A stretch of DNA of 64,000 bases, taken from positions 23,458 to 87,457 of the forward strand of contig JAVRON010000144.1 in the NCBI GenBank assembly GCA_032162705.1. Reading direction: 5' to 3'. Shown here in pieces: positions 52,575 through 60,841 of this stretch. Both the position numbers and the translations under genes were made by a program. Source of the stretch: QHXN01 sp032162705. GTDB taxonomy: Bacteria; Acidobacteriota; Blastocatellia; Pyrinomonadales; Pyrinomonadaceae. How positions within the stretch are numbered: the stretch's first letter is position 1; each line of letters begins with the position of its first letter. Below the pieces are notes generated by a model, which saw only the letters and a list, made by a program, of their open reading frames with translations, ran no database searches and was not told where the DNA came from.

Positions 52575-53381
52575 ATGGCAATGGGCCCGCGCACGCGCGT
52601 GCTACTGATCGCGGCAATCGTCTTCGCCGCGCTCGCCGCACTCGTCTGGTCACTGAGCTACCATTACTGGTCGCAGCCCGTCACGCCGCTCCGGCCACCC
52701 ACAAGCGACGCCGAGCAACTGGACACGCCGTCGCCCGCCGCGACGCAGACCCCGGAGGCGACATCCACAAGCGACGCGGGCGCGACGCCAACACCTTCGC
52801 CCACGCCGCAGCCGACCGTCTCGCCCAACGCTTCGCCTCTACCCAACGCTTCGCCCTTGTCTAACGCCTCGCCCGCAAACGGCGGCGCGTCGCCAACACA
52901 GGCGCAAGCTTCGGCGGGCGGCAATGCTTCTTCCGAACTCGCCTCGATGCGCCTGTTGATACCCGTCGAGGGCATCGGCCCCGGACAGTTGCAGGACACC
53001 TTCAACGACGCGCGCAGCGAGGGGCGCGTCCACGACGCGATAGACATCATGGCCCCGCGCGGCACGCCCGTCCTCGCCGCGTCCGACGGCCCGATAGTCA
53101 AACTCTTCCAGAGCGTGAAGGGCGGCACGACTCTCTATCAACTCGCCTCGGCGGACGAGCACCTCGTCTTCTACTACGCGCACCTCGAACGATACGCCGA
53201 CGGCCTCGCGGAAGGCCACGTCGCGCGCCGCGGCGAGACCATCGGCTACGTCGGCGACACGGGTAACGCCGGCCCCGGCAACACACACCTACACTTCCAA
53301 ATCTACCGTGTCGCAGACCCCAAACATTTCTGGACGGGCGACAACATCAACCCCTACCCGATACTGCGTGCTACGCAGTAA
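52575..53381 (+). CDS. Membrane-anchored M23 (LytM) peptidase-like protein
   Basis: This 268-residue protein has an N-terminal anchor (RVLLIAAIVFAALAALVWSL) and a Pro/Thr/Ser-rich linker with NASPL repeats. The M23 domain shows RVHDAIDIMAPRGTPVLAA (HxxxD zinc ligands), VFYYAHL and NTHLHFQIYRV (HxH). The zinc residues are present, so peptidoglycan endopeptidase activity is plausible. ATG 52575 places the anchor at the N-terminus. It is followed by a heptad repeat and an L,D-transpeptidase gene, both cell-wall proteins. Confidence 0.9.
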   Translation: MAMGPRTRVLLIAAIVFAALAALVWSLSYHYWSQPVTPLRPPTSDAEQLDTPSPAATQTPEATSTSDAGATPTPSPTPQPTVSPNASPLPNASPLSNASPANGGASPTQAQASAGGNASSELASMRLLIPVEGIGPGQLQDTFNDARSEGRVHDAIDIMAPRGTPVLAASDGPIVKLFQSVKGGTTLYQLASADEHLVFYYAHLERYADGLAEGHVARRGETIGYVGDTGNAGPGNTHLHFQIYRVADPKHFWTGDNINPYPILRATQ

Positions 53382-53482
53382 AGTCTGGAGTCTGAAGTCT
53401 GGAGTTAAGAAGCTTGGAGTCTGGAGTTAAAACAGAACTGCTCTCATCACGTTTTGACTCCAGACTCCAGACTCCAGACTTC
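53381..53482. repeat. Inverted heptad repeat, AGTCTGG family
   Basis: The left arm 53382-53430 is AGTCTGG, AGTCTGA, AGTCTGG, AGTTAAG, then TTGGAGTCTGGAGTTAA. The right arm 53456-53481 is CTCCAGACTCCAGACTCCAG. The spacer is about 25 nt. It is the only copy of this sequence family, but has the same architecture as the others. It begins immediately at the M23 gene stop. Confidence 0.88.
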
Positions 53483-53715
53483 TCATGTACGTAATCGGTG
53501 CGTGGCCGTCGAGGGCTTTGTGATGTTTCGTGTGGAAAGTGTGGTAAGTAGGCGGTCGGAACAGTAGTTGCCACGTGTGGACGAAGCGTCGATGCCTGTA
53601 CTCTCTGACCGAACAACAGGCGCAGCCGACGAGTGGTGCCATCGACCAGGGACGCGGGAAAGTTCGCGCGTCGTAGACAATCCGGAGGAGTCTTATATTG
53701 AGGAGTCTTGAAGGG

Positions 53716-55122
53716 ATGAAGAGGATTTCGCAAACGACCTTGACGACGTTGACGCTGGCCGTTGCGTTGCTCATGTCCATGTTAGGCTGCGCGACGAATG
53801 CGCCGACGAACACGGCGGGCCCGGTCGCGTCGAACGCATCGCCCACGCCCACGCCCGCGGCCACGCCTGCGACGGCGACGCCCACGGCCTCCGCTTCGCC
53901 CGCTGCAAACAGCGCGGCGCAAGCCAACCTGCCCGTGACGCTTCCGGTTCTTGATGCGATGTTCGCCGACGAGTCGTTCGCGGGCGAGTTGAAGTCGAAG
54001 CTGCAACTGACGGACGAGCAGGTCACGCGGCTGCGGCAGATCGCGCGCGAGGGGACGGCGAGCCTGAGCGAGAAGGGGGCCGAATCCGGCACGACCGCCG
54101 AGGCGACACGCCAAGCCACGGAGAAGATCAAGACGGTAGTCGGCGAAGAGAAGGCTGCGGGCTTCTCCTCATTCGTCAGCGAGCGCTGGTCTGGCGGCGG
54201 GAGTGCGCTCGCATTGAAGCCGAACTCGGTTCCGACCGACACGCGCGTCGTCGTCAACGCGCCCTCCTACCGCATGGACGTGTTCGAGAACGGTCGGCTC
54301 ATCAAGACCTATCGCGTCGGCATCGGCTACCCGGAGTTTCCTCTGCCGCAAGGCATGCGCAAGGCCGACACCATCATCTTCAACCCGACGTGGACGCCGC
54401 CCGACGAGCCTTGGGTCAAGGGCAAGGTCAAGCCCGGCGAGAAGATCGAAGCCGGAAGCAAGCTGAACCCGCTGGGCCCCATCAAGATTCCCATCGGCCA
54501 GCCGTCGCTCATCCACGGCGGCAAGAACCCTGCGCGGCTCGGCACGTTCGCTTCGCACGGCTGTGTGGGGCTGACGAATCAGATGGTGCAGGACTTCGCC
54601 GTCGTGCTGGCAGGGGCCTCCGGGACGCAGCTCTCGCCCGAAGACGTTTCAAACTACTCGAAGACGCCCGATAAGACGCAGAGCGTGAAGCTCAACGCGC
54701 CCGTGCCCGTCGAGCTACGCTACGAGACCATCGTCGTCGAAGACGGGCGGCTGCACATCTACCGCGACGTATACGACAAGGGCACGAACACCGAAGACAA
54801 CCTGCGGCGCGTGCTCGAAGTCTACGGAGTGAAACTCGAAGACCTCAGCGAGCAGGAGCGCGCGCAAGTCCTCGACGCGCTTCACTCGATGGCGCGCGAC
54901 GCATACGGTAATCCGACCGATGCTGCGCCGGCGCCCACGCCCGCCGCGAAGGGCAAGGATAAAGAGAAGAGCGGGCGCGTCACCTACAGCATGAAGGGAC
55001 AGAAGGAGATCGTCGTCGATGTGGCGGCGCTCAGTGGCAAAGGCTATCCCGCGCCCGTCAACCTCAGTGGCGGGCCGCCGCCGCCCGCTGCGACGCCGAA
55101 GAAGAAGGCCGCCGCTCGCTAG
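53716..55122 (+). CDS. L,D-transpeptidase lipoprotein (YkuD domain)
   Basis: This 468-residue protein has a lipoprotein signal ending LLMSMLGCATNA (lipobox LGC) and an Ala/Thr/Pro linker. A helical region follows (LQLTDEQVTRLRQIAREGTA). The YkuD domain has VVVNAPSYRMDVFENGRLIK and the catalytic HGG...SHGCVGL motif with nucleophilic Cys. It cross-links peptidoglycan stems or attaches proteins to them. A C-terminal lysine-rich tail follows. ATG 53716 is preceded by AGGAGTC. TTG 53698 is an alternative start. Confidence 0.92.
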   Translation: MKRISQTTLTTLTLAVALLMSMLGCATNAPTNTAGPVASNASPTPTPAATPATATPTASASPAANSAAQANLPVTLPVLDAMFADESFAGELKSKLQLTDEQVTRLRQIAREGTASLSEKGAESGTTAEATRQATEKIKTVVGEEKAAGFSSFVSERWSGGGSALALKPNSVPTDTRVVVNAPSYRMDVFENGRLIKTYRVGIGYPEFPLPQGMRKADTIIFNPTWTPPDEPWVKGKVKPGEKIEAGSKLNPLGPIKIPIGQPSLIHGGKNPARLGTFASHGCVGLTNQMVQDFAVVLAGASGTQLSPEDVSNYSKTPDKTQSVKLNAPVPVELRYETIVVEDGRLHIYRDVYDKGTNTEDNLRRVLEVYGVKLEDLSEQERAQVLDALHSMARDAYGNPTDAAPAPTPAAKGKDKEKSGRVTYSMKGQKEIVVDVAALSGKGYPAPVNLSGGPPPPAATPKKKAAAR

Positions 55123-55168
55123 GCTTTGAGAAGAGTCAGTAGATAAGCCCTGAGGCGAGTCAGTAGAA

Positions 55169-55224
55169 AAACACTTAAGGGCCCGCCCCGGCGATGAACG
55201 CCGACGGCGGGCCCTTAAGTGTTT
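55169..55224. terminator. Bidirectional terminator between convergent genes
   Basis: AAACACTTAAGGGCCCGCC at 55169-55187 pairs perfectly over 19 bp with its complement at 55206-55224. The loop contains a further CGGCG/CGCCG helix. It is flanked by an A-run on the left and T-rich sequence on the right. Just before it are two short GAGTCAGTAGA units, a remnant of the AGTAG heptad family. Confidence 0.85.
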
Positions 55225-55240
55225 CCTCTTCCATCTTGCT

Positions 55241-56551
55241 TCAGAAGTAACTCAGCCACGCGTCGCGCCGCCGACTCTTGACGCCCGCGAACCAGCGACA
55301 GAGGGGGTAGAGCGCCGCGACGACGCCAAGCCAGATGAGGTAGACCACCCACAGGTCATAGCCGTAGCCCGGCGGCTCAAGCGGCGGCTGGCCCGGCAGC
55401 GCAAAGTTCATGAACAGCCACTCGGCGCGGCCATACTTCGCGTAGGCGAAGGCGAGGGCGACGAGGTGCATCAGCGGGACGTGCAGAAGGTAATAGAACA
55501 TCGGCACGCGTCCGAAGACGATGAAGGGTCGCGCGAGCGCGCCGCCCTCACGCCCTTCGGCGCGGTCAAAGAGTGCGAGCGCGATGATCGAGGGCCCCAA
55601 AGTCATCAATAGGAAGAGCAGCGACGGCGGGTACTTCTGCGTGTTGAGGAACGAGAGGAACGTAAACCACGCGCCCCTGCCTTGCGGGGCCCAGGGCGTC
55701 GGGTCGCCGTAGACGTTTAGCGCGCGCAGGACGACGAACAACACAACACAAGCGCCGCCCAGACGGAAAAGAATCCTCCGCCGCCTCTCGCGCTCAAGCG
55801 TCAGCAGCTCGCCGAACGCGTAGCCCACGGCCATCACCCCGACCCACGGGATGAGCGGATATGCGGACAGCCAGAAGAAGCCGGGGCGCGGCACAAGCAC
55901 GTTCTGCTCGTGGAGCAGAACCCACAGCCAGCGCAGCGACCCGAAGCTCGCGGAGCGCACGCCGTCGAGCGTGTTGTGCAGAAAGATCAACGCGAGGCCC
56001 GCGGCGGCGATAACGCGCGAGGGCAGGAAGACGAGTCCCGCGAGCACGATCATCGACCAGCCGATGGCCCAGATGACCTGTAGGAACAAGAAGTGATAAT
56101 CGAAGTTGAAGAGCCAGCCGAAGCGGACGAGCGTCACCTCCAACACTATCAGCCACAGCCCGCGCGTTAAGAGAAAGCGCGCCAGCTCCGGCCTCGTCTT
56201 ACCCCTTCGTGTTGAGAGAAACGCGCCCGTCCCGGCGAGGAAGACAAACGTCGGCGCGCAGAAGTGCGTCACCCAGCGCGTGAAGAAGAGTGCCGTCCAC
56301 GTCTTCGTCGGGTCGAGCGGGTCGAACGACTTGGCGTAGACGTGGAAGAAGTCGCGCACGTGGTCGAGCGCCATGATGACCATGACGAGGCCGCGCAACA
56401 TGTCAACCGTGTAGAGGCGCGTGCGTGCGCCCATCTGCTCGCCGAGCAGGTTCGTGCCACCCTCCGTGGCTCGTCCCGCTTCGACCGCTTCGACGGAGGC
56501 GTCGGAACCGACCGCAGTGGCATGGGCGTTGTTGATTGTGACTTGTCGCAT
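55241..56551 (-). CDS. DUF1624-like membrane acyltransferase (HGSNAT-related)
   Basis: This 436-residue protein has a 45-residue cytoplasmic lead, then about 10 spans. The start of the membrane part, LYTVDMLRGLVMVIMALDHVRDFFH, carries the Arg-Gly and Asp-His pair of the heparan-alpha-glucosaminide N-acetyltransferase/DUF1624 family. FCAPTFVFLAGTGAFL and FYYLLHVPLMHLVAL are also typical. It probably moves acyl groups across the inner membrane onto glycans. ATG 56551 follows GAGAGGAAGA. Confidence 0.86.
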   Translation of the reverse strand: MRQVTINNAHATAVGSDASVEAVEAGRATEGGTNLLGEQMGARTRLYTVDMLRGLVMVIMALDHVRDFFHVYAKSFDPLDPTKTWTALFFTRWVTHFCAPTFVFLAGTGAFLSTRRGKTRPELARFLLTRGLWLIVLEVTLVRFGWLFNFDYHFLFLQVIWAIGWSMIVLAGLVFLPSRVIAAAGLALIFLHNTLDGVRSASFGSLRWLWVLLHEQNVLVPRPGFFWLSAYPLIPWVGVMAVGYAFGELLTLERERRRRILFRLGGACVVLFVVLRALNVYGDPTPWAPQGRGAWFTFLSFLNTQKYPPSLLFLLMTLGPSIIALALFDRAEGREGGALARPFIVFGRVPMFYYLLHVPLMHLVALAFAYAKYGRAEWLFMNFALPGQPPLEPPGYGYDLWVVYLIWLGVVAALYPLCRWFAGVKSRRRDAWLSYF

Positions 56552-56693
56552 CGTCGTCTTCCTCTCGGGCCGGAGGCGCGTGCGCTCCGGCAGGGGCATC
56601 GAGCGAGGTTGAAGGCTTCAACGTCAAACCGGAGGACGAGTCAACAAAACTCTTCGGGCGGCATGTCTGGCCGTCAACTCAAAAGGTGATGAC

Positions 56694-56903
56694 TCATCCC
56701 TTGCGGAGGTTATTCCACCACACACAAGACCAGACGAAGAGGGCGATAAAGATGAGGATGGAAAGGACAGCGGGCGCAAGCCATAGACGACCGCCGCCTT
56801 CCGCATAGCTCATAAAACTTTTAAGGCCGAGCAAGACGTTAATCGAGCCGACGATAAAGAAGAACCACACCCCGCCGACCAAACCTAGACGCGATTTTCC
56901 CAT
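56694..56903 (-). CDS. Small two-span membrane protein
   Basis: This 69-residue protein has hydrophobic segments VWFFFIVGSINVLLGLKSF and LAPAVLSILIFIALFVWSCVWW, with a short basic C-terminus. GAAGGGG lies 9 nt before ATG 56903. TTG 56921 is an alternative start. I do not recognise a family. It lies alone between the DUF1624-like gene and hutH. Confidence 0.65.
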   Translation of the reverse strand: MGKSRLGLVGGVWFFFIVGSINVLLGLKSFMSYAEGGGRLWLAPAVLSILIFIALFVWSCVWWNNLRKG

Positions 56904-57007
56904 TTCGATTGACCCCTTCAATCTCCCCGGCCTAATCGTTGACTCAGACTTTCAGGTGCAGAGCCGCTTGCCGAATGTGACCCCGCGTCGAACTTCGGCG
57001 AGCGTCA

Positions 57008-58507
57008 TCACACGTCGAACTCTCCGTGGCGAAGTGCCTCTGCGATTCTTTCAATGTCGGGCGCAAGTGCGCGGTCACGCGTGAGGCGCGCGGCGTGCGA
57101 GCGAACAATCTCGTAGGCGCGGCGGGCCCCTCGACCGGGCTTGAGCGGCGCGCGGTGTTCGAGTCCTTCGGCGGAGGCGAGCAGTTCGATGGCGACGACG
57201 CGCTCGACGTTCTCGACGATGCGGCGGAGCTTGACGGCGGCCGTCATGCCCATCGAGACGTGATCCTCTTTGCCGCCGTCGGTCGGCAGGTTATCTACGG
57301 AGGCCGGATGCGCAAGCACCTTGCACTCGTTTAAGAGCGCGACGGCGACGATCTGCGGAACCATGTAGCCCGACTCGACGCCCGCGCGCGCGGTGAGGAA
57401 AGCGGGCAGCCCCTCGTTCCTGTCCGGGTTGACGAGATGGTCGATTCTTCGCTCGACGATGTTGCCGAGGTGTACGAGCGCAATCGCGCAGTAGTCGAAG
57501 GCGATGGCGAGCGGAGCGCCGTGGAAGTTGCCGCCCGAGATGACTTCGCCCGTGTCGGCGAAGACGAGCGGGTTGTCGGTCGCACCGCCCGTCTCGACCT
57601 CGACGGCGTGGCGCGCGTGTGCGAGCGCGTCACGCGTCGCGCCGTGAACCTGCGGCATGCAGCGAAGTGAGTATGCGTCCTGCACGCGCGGGTCGCCTTC
57701 CAGATGCGAGGCGCGTATCTCGCTCTCAAGCAAAAGCTCTCTCAGGTGCGCCGCCGCTTCCATCTGCCCACGGTGCGGGCGCGCGGCATGGATGCGCTCG
57801 TCGAAGGCTGCGGGCGTGCCCTTCAGGGCTTCGAGCGACATCGCGCCCGACACATCGGCTGTGCGCGTGAGCCGCTCGGCGCGTTCGAGCGCCAGCGCAC
57901 CGACCGCCGTCAAAGCCTGCGTGCCGTTCAGCAGCGCAAGCCCCTCTTTCGCTTCAAGTCGCAGAGGCTCAACACCCGCGCGCCGCAAAGCCACGCCGCC
58001 CGCCATCCTCTCGCCTTCGTAGAGGGCTTCGCCCTCGCCGATTGAGCAGAGCGCGAGATGCGAGAGCGGCGCGAGGTCTCCGCTTGCACCGACCGACCCC
58101 TTCTCAGGGATGACCGGATGGACGCCGCGCCCGAGCATCGCGAGCAGCGTCTCGACGACGACTGTGCGCGCGCCGCTGAAGCCTTTGGCGAGCACGTTGG
58201 CGCGCAGCAGAATCATCGCGCGCGTCTCCTCTTCGGAGAGCGCCGAACCGAGGCCGCACGAGTGGCTGCGCACGAGGTTGAGTTGCAACTCGCGCAGCTC
58301 GTCGGCGGGCACGGTCACATCCGAGAGTTTCCCGAAGCCCGTGTTCACACCGTAGACGACGCGCGACTCCGCGACGATGCGCTCGACCGTCCGCCGCGAC
58401 GCCTCGACCCTCTCGCGCGCCGAAGCCGAGAGCCGCACCGTCTCCCCGCCGCGCGCCACCCGCGCGACCTCTTCGAGCGTCAGGCTTTGTCCGTCGAGTT
58501 CAAGCAT
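57008..58507 (-). CDS. hutH: Histidine ammonia-lyase
   Basis: This 499-residue protein converts histidine to urocanate using the autocatalytic MIO cofactor. The Ala-Ser-Gly triad is in GSVGASGDLAPLSH. VYGVNTGFGKLSDV, LLNGTQALTAV and SLRCMPQVHGATRD are standard family motifs. Length is complete. It lies on the same strand as hutU but about 6 kb upstream, with cell-wall genes in between. Confidence 0.97.
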   Translation of the reverse strand: MLELDGQSLTLEEVARVARGGETVRLSASARERVEASRRTVERIVAESRVVYGVNTGFGKLSDVTVPADELRELQLNLVRSHSCGLGSALSEEETRAMILLRANVLAKGFSGARTVVVETLLAMLGRGVHPVIPEKGSVGASGDLAPLSHLALCSIGEGEALYEGERMAGGVALRRAGVEPLRLEAKEGLALLNGTQALTAVGALALERAERLTRTADVSGAMSLEALKGTPAAFDERIHAARPHRGQMEAAAHLRELLLESEIRASHLEGDPRVQDAYSLRCMPQVHGATRDALAHARHAVEVETGGATDNPLVFADTGEVISGGNFHGAPLAIAFDYCAIALVHLGNIVERRIDHLVNPDRNEGLPAFLTARAGVESGYMVPQIVAVALLNECKVLAHPASVDNLPTDGGKEDHVSMGMTAAVKLRRIVENVERVVAIELLASAEGLEHRAPLKPGRGARRAYEIVRSHAARLTRDRALAPDIERIAEALRHGEFDV

Positions 58508-58515
58508 ACAAGTGC

Positions 58516-58624
58516 AGAGGCTAGCGGCTAGCGGCTAGGGACTAGCTAAAACCGGCATTGCATTGGTGCGCAAGCTCCGCCGTACGCAACCTAACTAGCC
58601 CCTAGCCTCTAGCCGCTAGCCTCT
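58516..58624. repeat. Inverted heptad repeat, AGGCTAG family, copy 2
   Basis: The left arm 58516-58546 (AGGCTAG, CGGCTAG, CGGCTAG, GGACTAG) faces the right arm 58590-58623 (CTAGCC, CCTAGCCTCTAGCCGCTAGC), with a spacer of about 45 nt. It is related to 37410-37573 but with CGGCTAG in place of some AGGCTAG units. It lies between hutH and the DUF2270 gene. Confidence 0.9.
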
Positions 58625-59655
58625 CATTTTATCACCGTGTCTCTGTTCGGGAACTGCGTGCGGTGTATGTCTTCGGGCGACTGCGAGCGGTGTATGTCGG
58701 AGCGTCGCCACTCGCCGGTCGTAGTGCCTGCGGGGCGCGGGGAGCGTGCTCGCTCGCGTGCTCGCTTGGCGCGACGGATGGTGGCGGTGCGGCGCTTTTC
58801 GGCGGCGTGGCGCGTCCAGTCGCTCACGCGCTGGAAGGGATGGAAGTCGCGCTCGGTCAAGACCTCGCCCGTCGCCTCGCGCAGTCGCGTCGTCACGAGG
58901 GCGAAGATCAGAAGCCCCGCGTTGAAGAAGATGCCGACCATGAAGACGACCTCGCCGGGGAGGATGCCGATGGTCGCGCGGTCGATGAAGGCGTTGAAGT
59001 CGTAGGCCGGGACGGGGTGGATGTAGACCTTCAGATTCCAGCACGCCGCCAGCAGCACGAAAATCCAGAGATAGTTGCGTCGCAGACGACGGCCCAGCGC
59101 CTCCCACTCGCTGATGGTGAAGTGCGGCGTCTTGAGGTCATCGACGAGCAGCGCCATCCATGCGTCGTCCGTGCCCGAGTCGGGCGCGAGAATCTGCGTG
59201 AAGTAGCCGGTCTCGACGATGCGGACGCGGCTCGACCAGATTTCGTAGTAGCGATAGCGCCGCGCCTCCATGAAGAGGAAGAAGCCGACGAGCACGGTGT
59301 TGATAAGGATGACGAAGTGCGGGTTGGTCGGGCTTGAGAAGGCGAACGAGAGGGTCGCGCCCGTCGTCAAGACGGCCCAGTTGGTCGTCGTGTCCAGACG
59401 GTTGCGCCAGGTGTTGGCGCGCGTCACCTCGCCGCGATAGAGATGAACTATCGCCGTGTTGAAGTCTGACTGCGTGAAGCGGCGCGGCGCGGTCGTGCGC
59501 GTGGCCTGTGCGGCCAGCGCGGCCTGCTCCGGCGTGATGGTCTGGTGGATGGGAGCCGTCTCGGGCGCGTCCGGGGGAGCTGGGCGCGACGCCTGAAGTG
59601 TCTTGCTCGCGTTGGCCGACTGCTCGCTCGGTCTGGGGCGCAGGTCTGTCTTCAT
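58624..59655 (-). CDS. DUF2270 family membrane protein
   Basis: This 343-residue protein has a 75-residue Ala/Pro/Thr-rich lead. The conserved domain begins FTQSDFNTAIVHLYRGEVTRANTWRNRLDTTTNWAV, with membrane pairs TTGATLSFAFSS..HFVILINTVLVGFFLFM and, later, VVFMVGIFFNAGLLIFALVTT. These match DUF2270. The C-terminal 60 residues are basic and then a short SQSPEDIHRTQFP-type repeat. ATG 59655 with GAGAGGAAG is the likely start. The frame is open much further upstream without support. Confidence 0.83.
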   Translation of the reverse strand: MKTDLRPRPSEQSANASKTLQASRPAPPDAPETAPIHQTITPEQAALAAQATRTTAPRRFTQSDFNTAIVHLYRGEVTRANTWRNRLDTTTNWAVLTTGATLSFAFSSPTNPHFVILINTVLVGFFLFMEARRYRYYEIWSSRVRIVETGYFTQILAPDSGTDDAWMALLVDDLKTPHFTISEWEALGRRLRRNYLWIFVLLAACWNLKVYIHPVPAYDFNAFIDRATIGILPGEVVFMVGIFFNAGLLIFALVTTRLREATGEVLTERDFHPFQRVSDWTRHAAEKRRTATIRRAKRARERARSPRPAGTTTGEWRRSDIHRSQSPEDIHRTQFPNRDTVIK

Positions 59656-59779
59656 CTTCCTCTCGTGCTTCCGGGCCTCAACCTGACGGGCGCGCGTGTT
59701 GAGGAGGCCATCCGAGCGTCCGACTAGCATGGATGATAGCACGCGCCGCCCCGCACCGAACAAAAAAGCTGCCGCTTCG

Positions 59780-59931
59780 CGGAAGGCAAAAGGCAAACTT
59801 CCGTAGGGCAAAAGTGGAAGACGTAGAACAGCGCGGCTTGCATCCGTCACTTTTGCTTTTATCCTTTGTCTCTTACTTTTATCCCTTGCCTTTTGCCTTA
59901 CGGAACTTTGCCTTTTGCCTTTCACCTTCCG
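59780..59931. repeat. Inverted heptad repeat, AGGCAAA family, copy 2
   Basis: The left arm (59780-59815) has GGAAGGCAAAAGGCAAACTT and GGGCAAAAG. The longer right arm (about 59848-59931) is built of CTTTTGC, CTTTTAT, CTTTGCC and CCTTTTG units. The right arm contains about twice as many heptamers as the left. It lies between divergent DUF2270 and tadA. Confidence 0.87.
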
Positions 59932-60019
59932 TCTCGGCGGCACTGCTTGACACGCGCGCGGACGCCCACCTATATTCATTTTTTGTTCGCCGCCGACTTG
60001 AAAGCGTCCGTGAGTGACC

Positions 60020-60526
60020 ATGCAGGCGCGAGAGGATTTTGAGGCGTCGTCCGCCGTGGACGAGCGCTGGATGCGCGAGGCGCTCGGCGCGGCGCGCGAG
60101 GCCGCCACGGGCGGCGAGGTGCCCGTCGGCGCATGCGTCGTTGCGCAGGACGGCACGCTGCTCTCGGTCGCGTCCAATCGCACGCGCACCGACTGCGACC
60201 CGACGGCGCACGCGGAAATTCTGGCCTTGCGCGAGGCGGCGCGGCGCGCGTGCAACTACCGTCTGACGGGCGCGGTTCTTTACTCGACCATCGAGCCGTG
60301 CGCGATGTGCGCCGGGGCGCTCGTCCAGGCGCGCGTGAAGCGTCTGGTCTACGGCGCGCGTGACGAGAAGGCGGGTGCGGTCGAGTCGGTCTTCCGCATC
60401 TGCGACGCGAGTTCTTTGAATCACCGGATAGAACTGACGCAGGGCGTGCTCGCCGACGAGTGCCGCGCGCTCGTGCAGGAGTTCTTCCGGACACGAAGGA
60501 ATCAAGGGATGAAGGCGGAGGGATGA
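60020..60526 (+). CDS. tadA: tRNA-specific adenosine deaminase
   Basis: This 168-residue enzyme converts A34 to inosine in tRNA(Arg). The zinc and proton-relay motif is PTAHAEILAL (HAE), and EPCAMCAGALVQARVKRLVYGARD holds the PCxxC ligands. GAVESVFRI and the C-terminal helix LADECRALVQEFF fit TadA. The last residues (GMKAEG) and TGA stop lie in the arm of a GGATGAA repeat. It is followed by tRNA-Ser(CGA). Confidence 0.96.
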   Translation: MQAREDFEASSAVDERWMREALGAAREAATGGEVPVGACVVAQDGTLLSVASNRTRTDCDPTAHAEILALREAARRACNYRLTGAVLYSTIEPCAMCAGALVQARVKRLVYGARDEKAGAVESVFRICDASSLNHRIELTQGVLADECRALVQEFFRTRRNQGMKAEG

Positions 60527-60587
60527 GGGATGAATTTAAGACAAACTCTTATTCATCCTTCATCCCTCCGCCTTCATCCCTTATCTT
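60500..60587. repeat. Inverted heptad repeat, GGATGAA family, copy 3
   Basis: The left arm 60501-60535 (GGGATGAAGGCGGAGGGATG, then AGGGATGAAT) and right arm 60551-60586 (complement) are almost perfectly matched over about 34 bp, with a spacer of 15 nt. The left arm encodes the last five residues and stop of TadA. The right arm ends 3-4 nt before the tRNA 5' end. Confidence 0.9.
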
Positions 60588-60589
60588 GC

Positions 60590-60679
<90 letters not shown>

Positions 60680-60704
60680 TCTTATTCCCAAACAACGACT
60701 TACA

Positions 60705-60730
60705 GGGGCGGGCGCCCGCCCGCCCCTTTC
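60705..60730 (+). terminator. Terminator after tRNA-Ser (CGA)
   Basis: GGGGCGGGCG (60705-60714) pairs perfectly with CGCCCGCCCC (60717-60726), with a 2-nt centre, followed by TTT. It lies 25 nt after the tRNA CCA. Confidence 0.7.
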
Positions 60731-60806
60731 CGTCTTCAGGCCCCCGGAAGCGACTTGGTGGGCTTGCGTGCCGACATACAAATAATGGCTATCCTTTGGA
60801 CGGCTA

Positions 60807-60835
60807 TTGAAGGCTGAATTTTCACCAAATGTCAT
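60807..60835 (+). promoter_or_regulatory. Possible promoter for an unidentified RNA
   Basis: TTGAAG (60807-60812) and TGTCAT (60830-60835) are separated by 17 nt. The expected start is near 60842. The -10 match is moderate. Confidence 0.4.
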
Positions 60836-60841
60836 GTCGTC

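Noticed and set aside
100..60587. Heptad inverted repeats as CRISPR arrays
   Set aside because: Units are 7 nt and contiguous within an arm, with no regular 20-70 nt spacers between identical repeats, and no cas genes are present.
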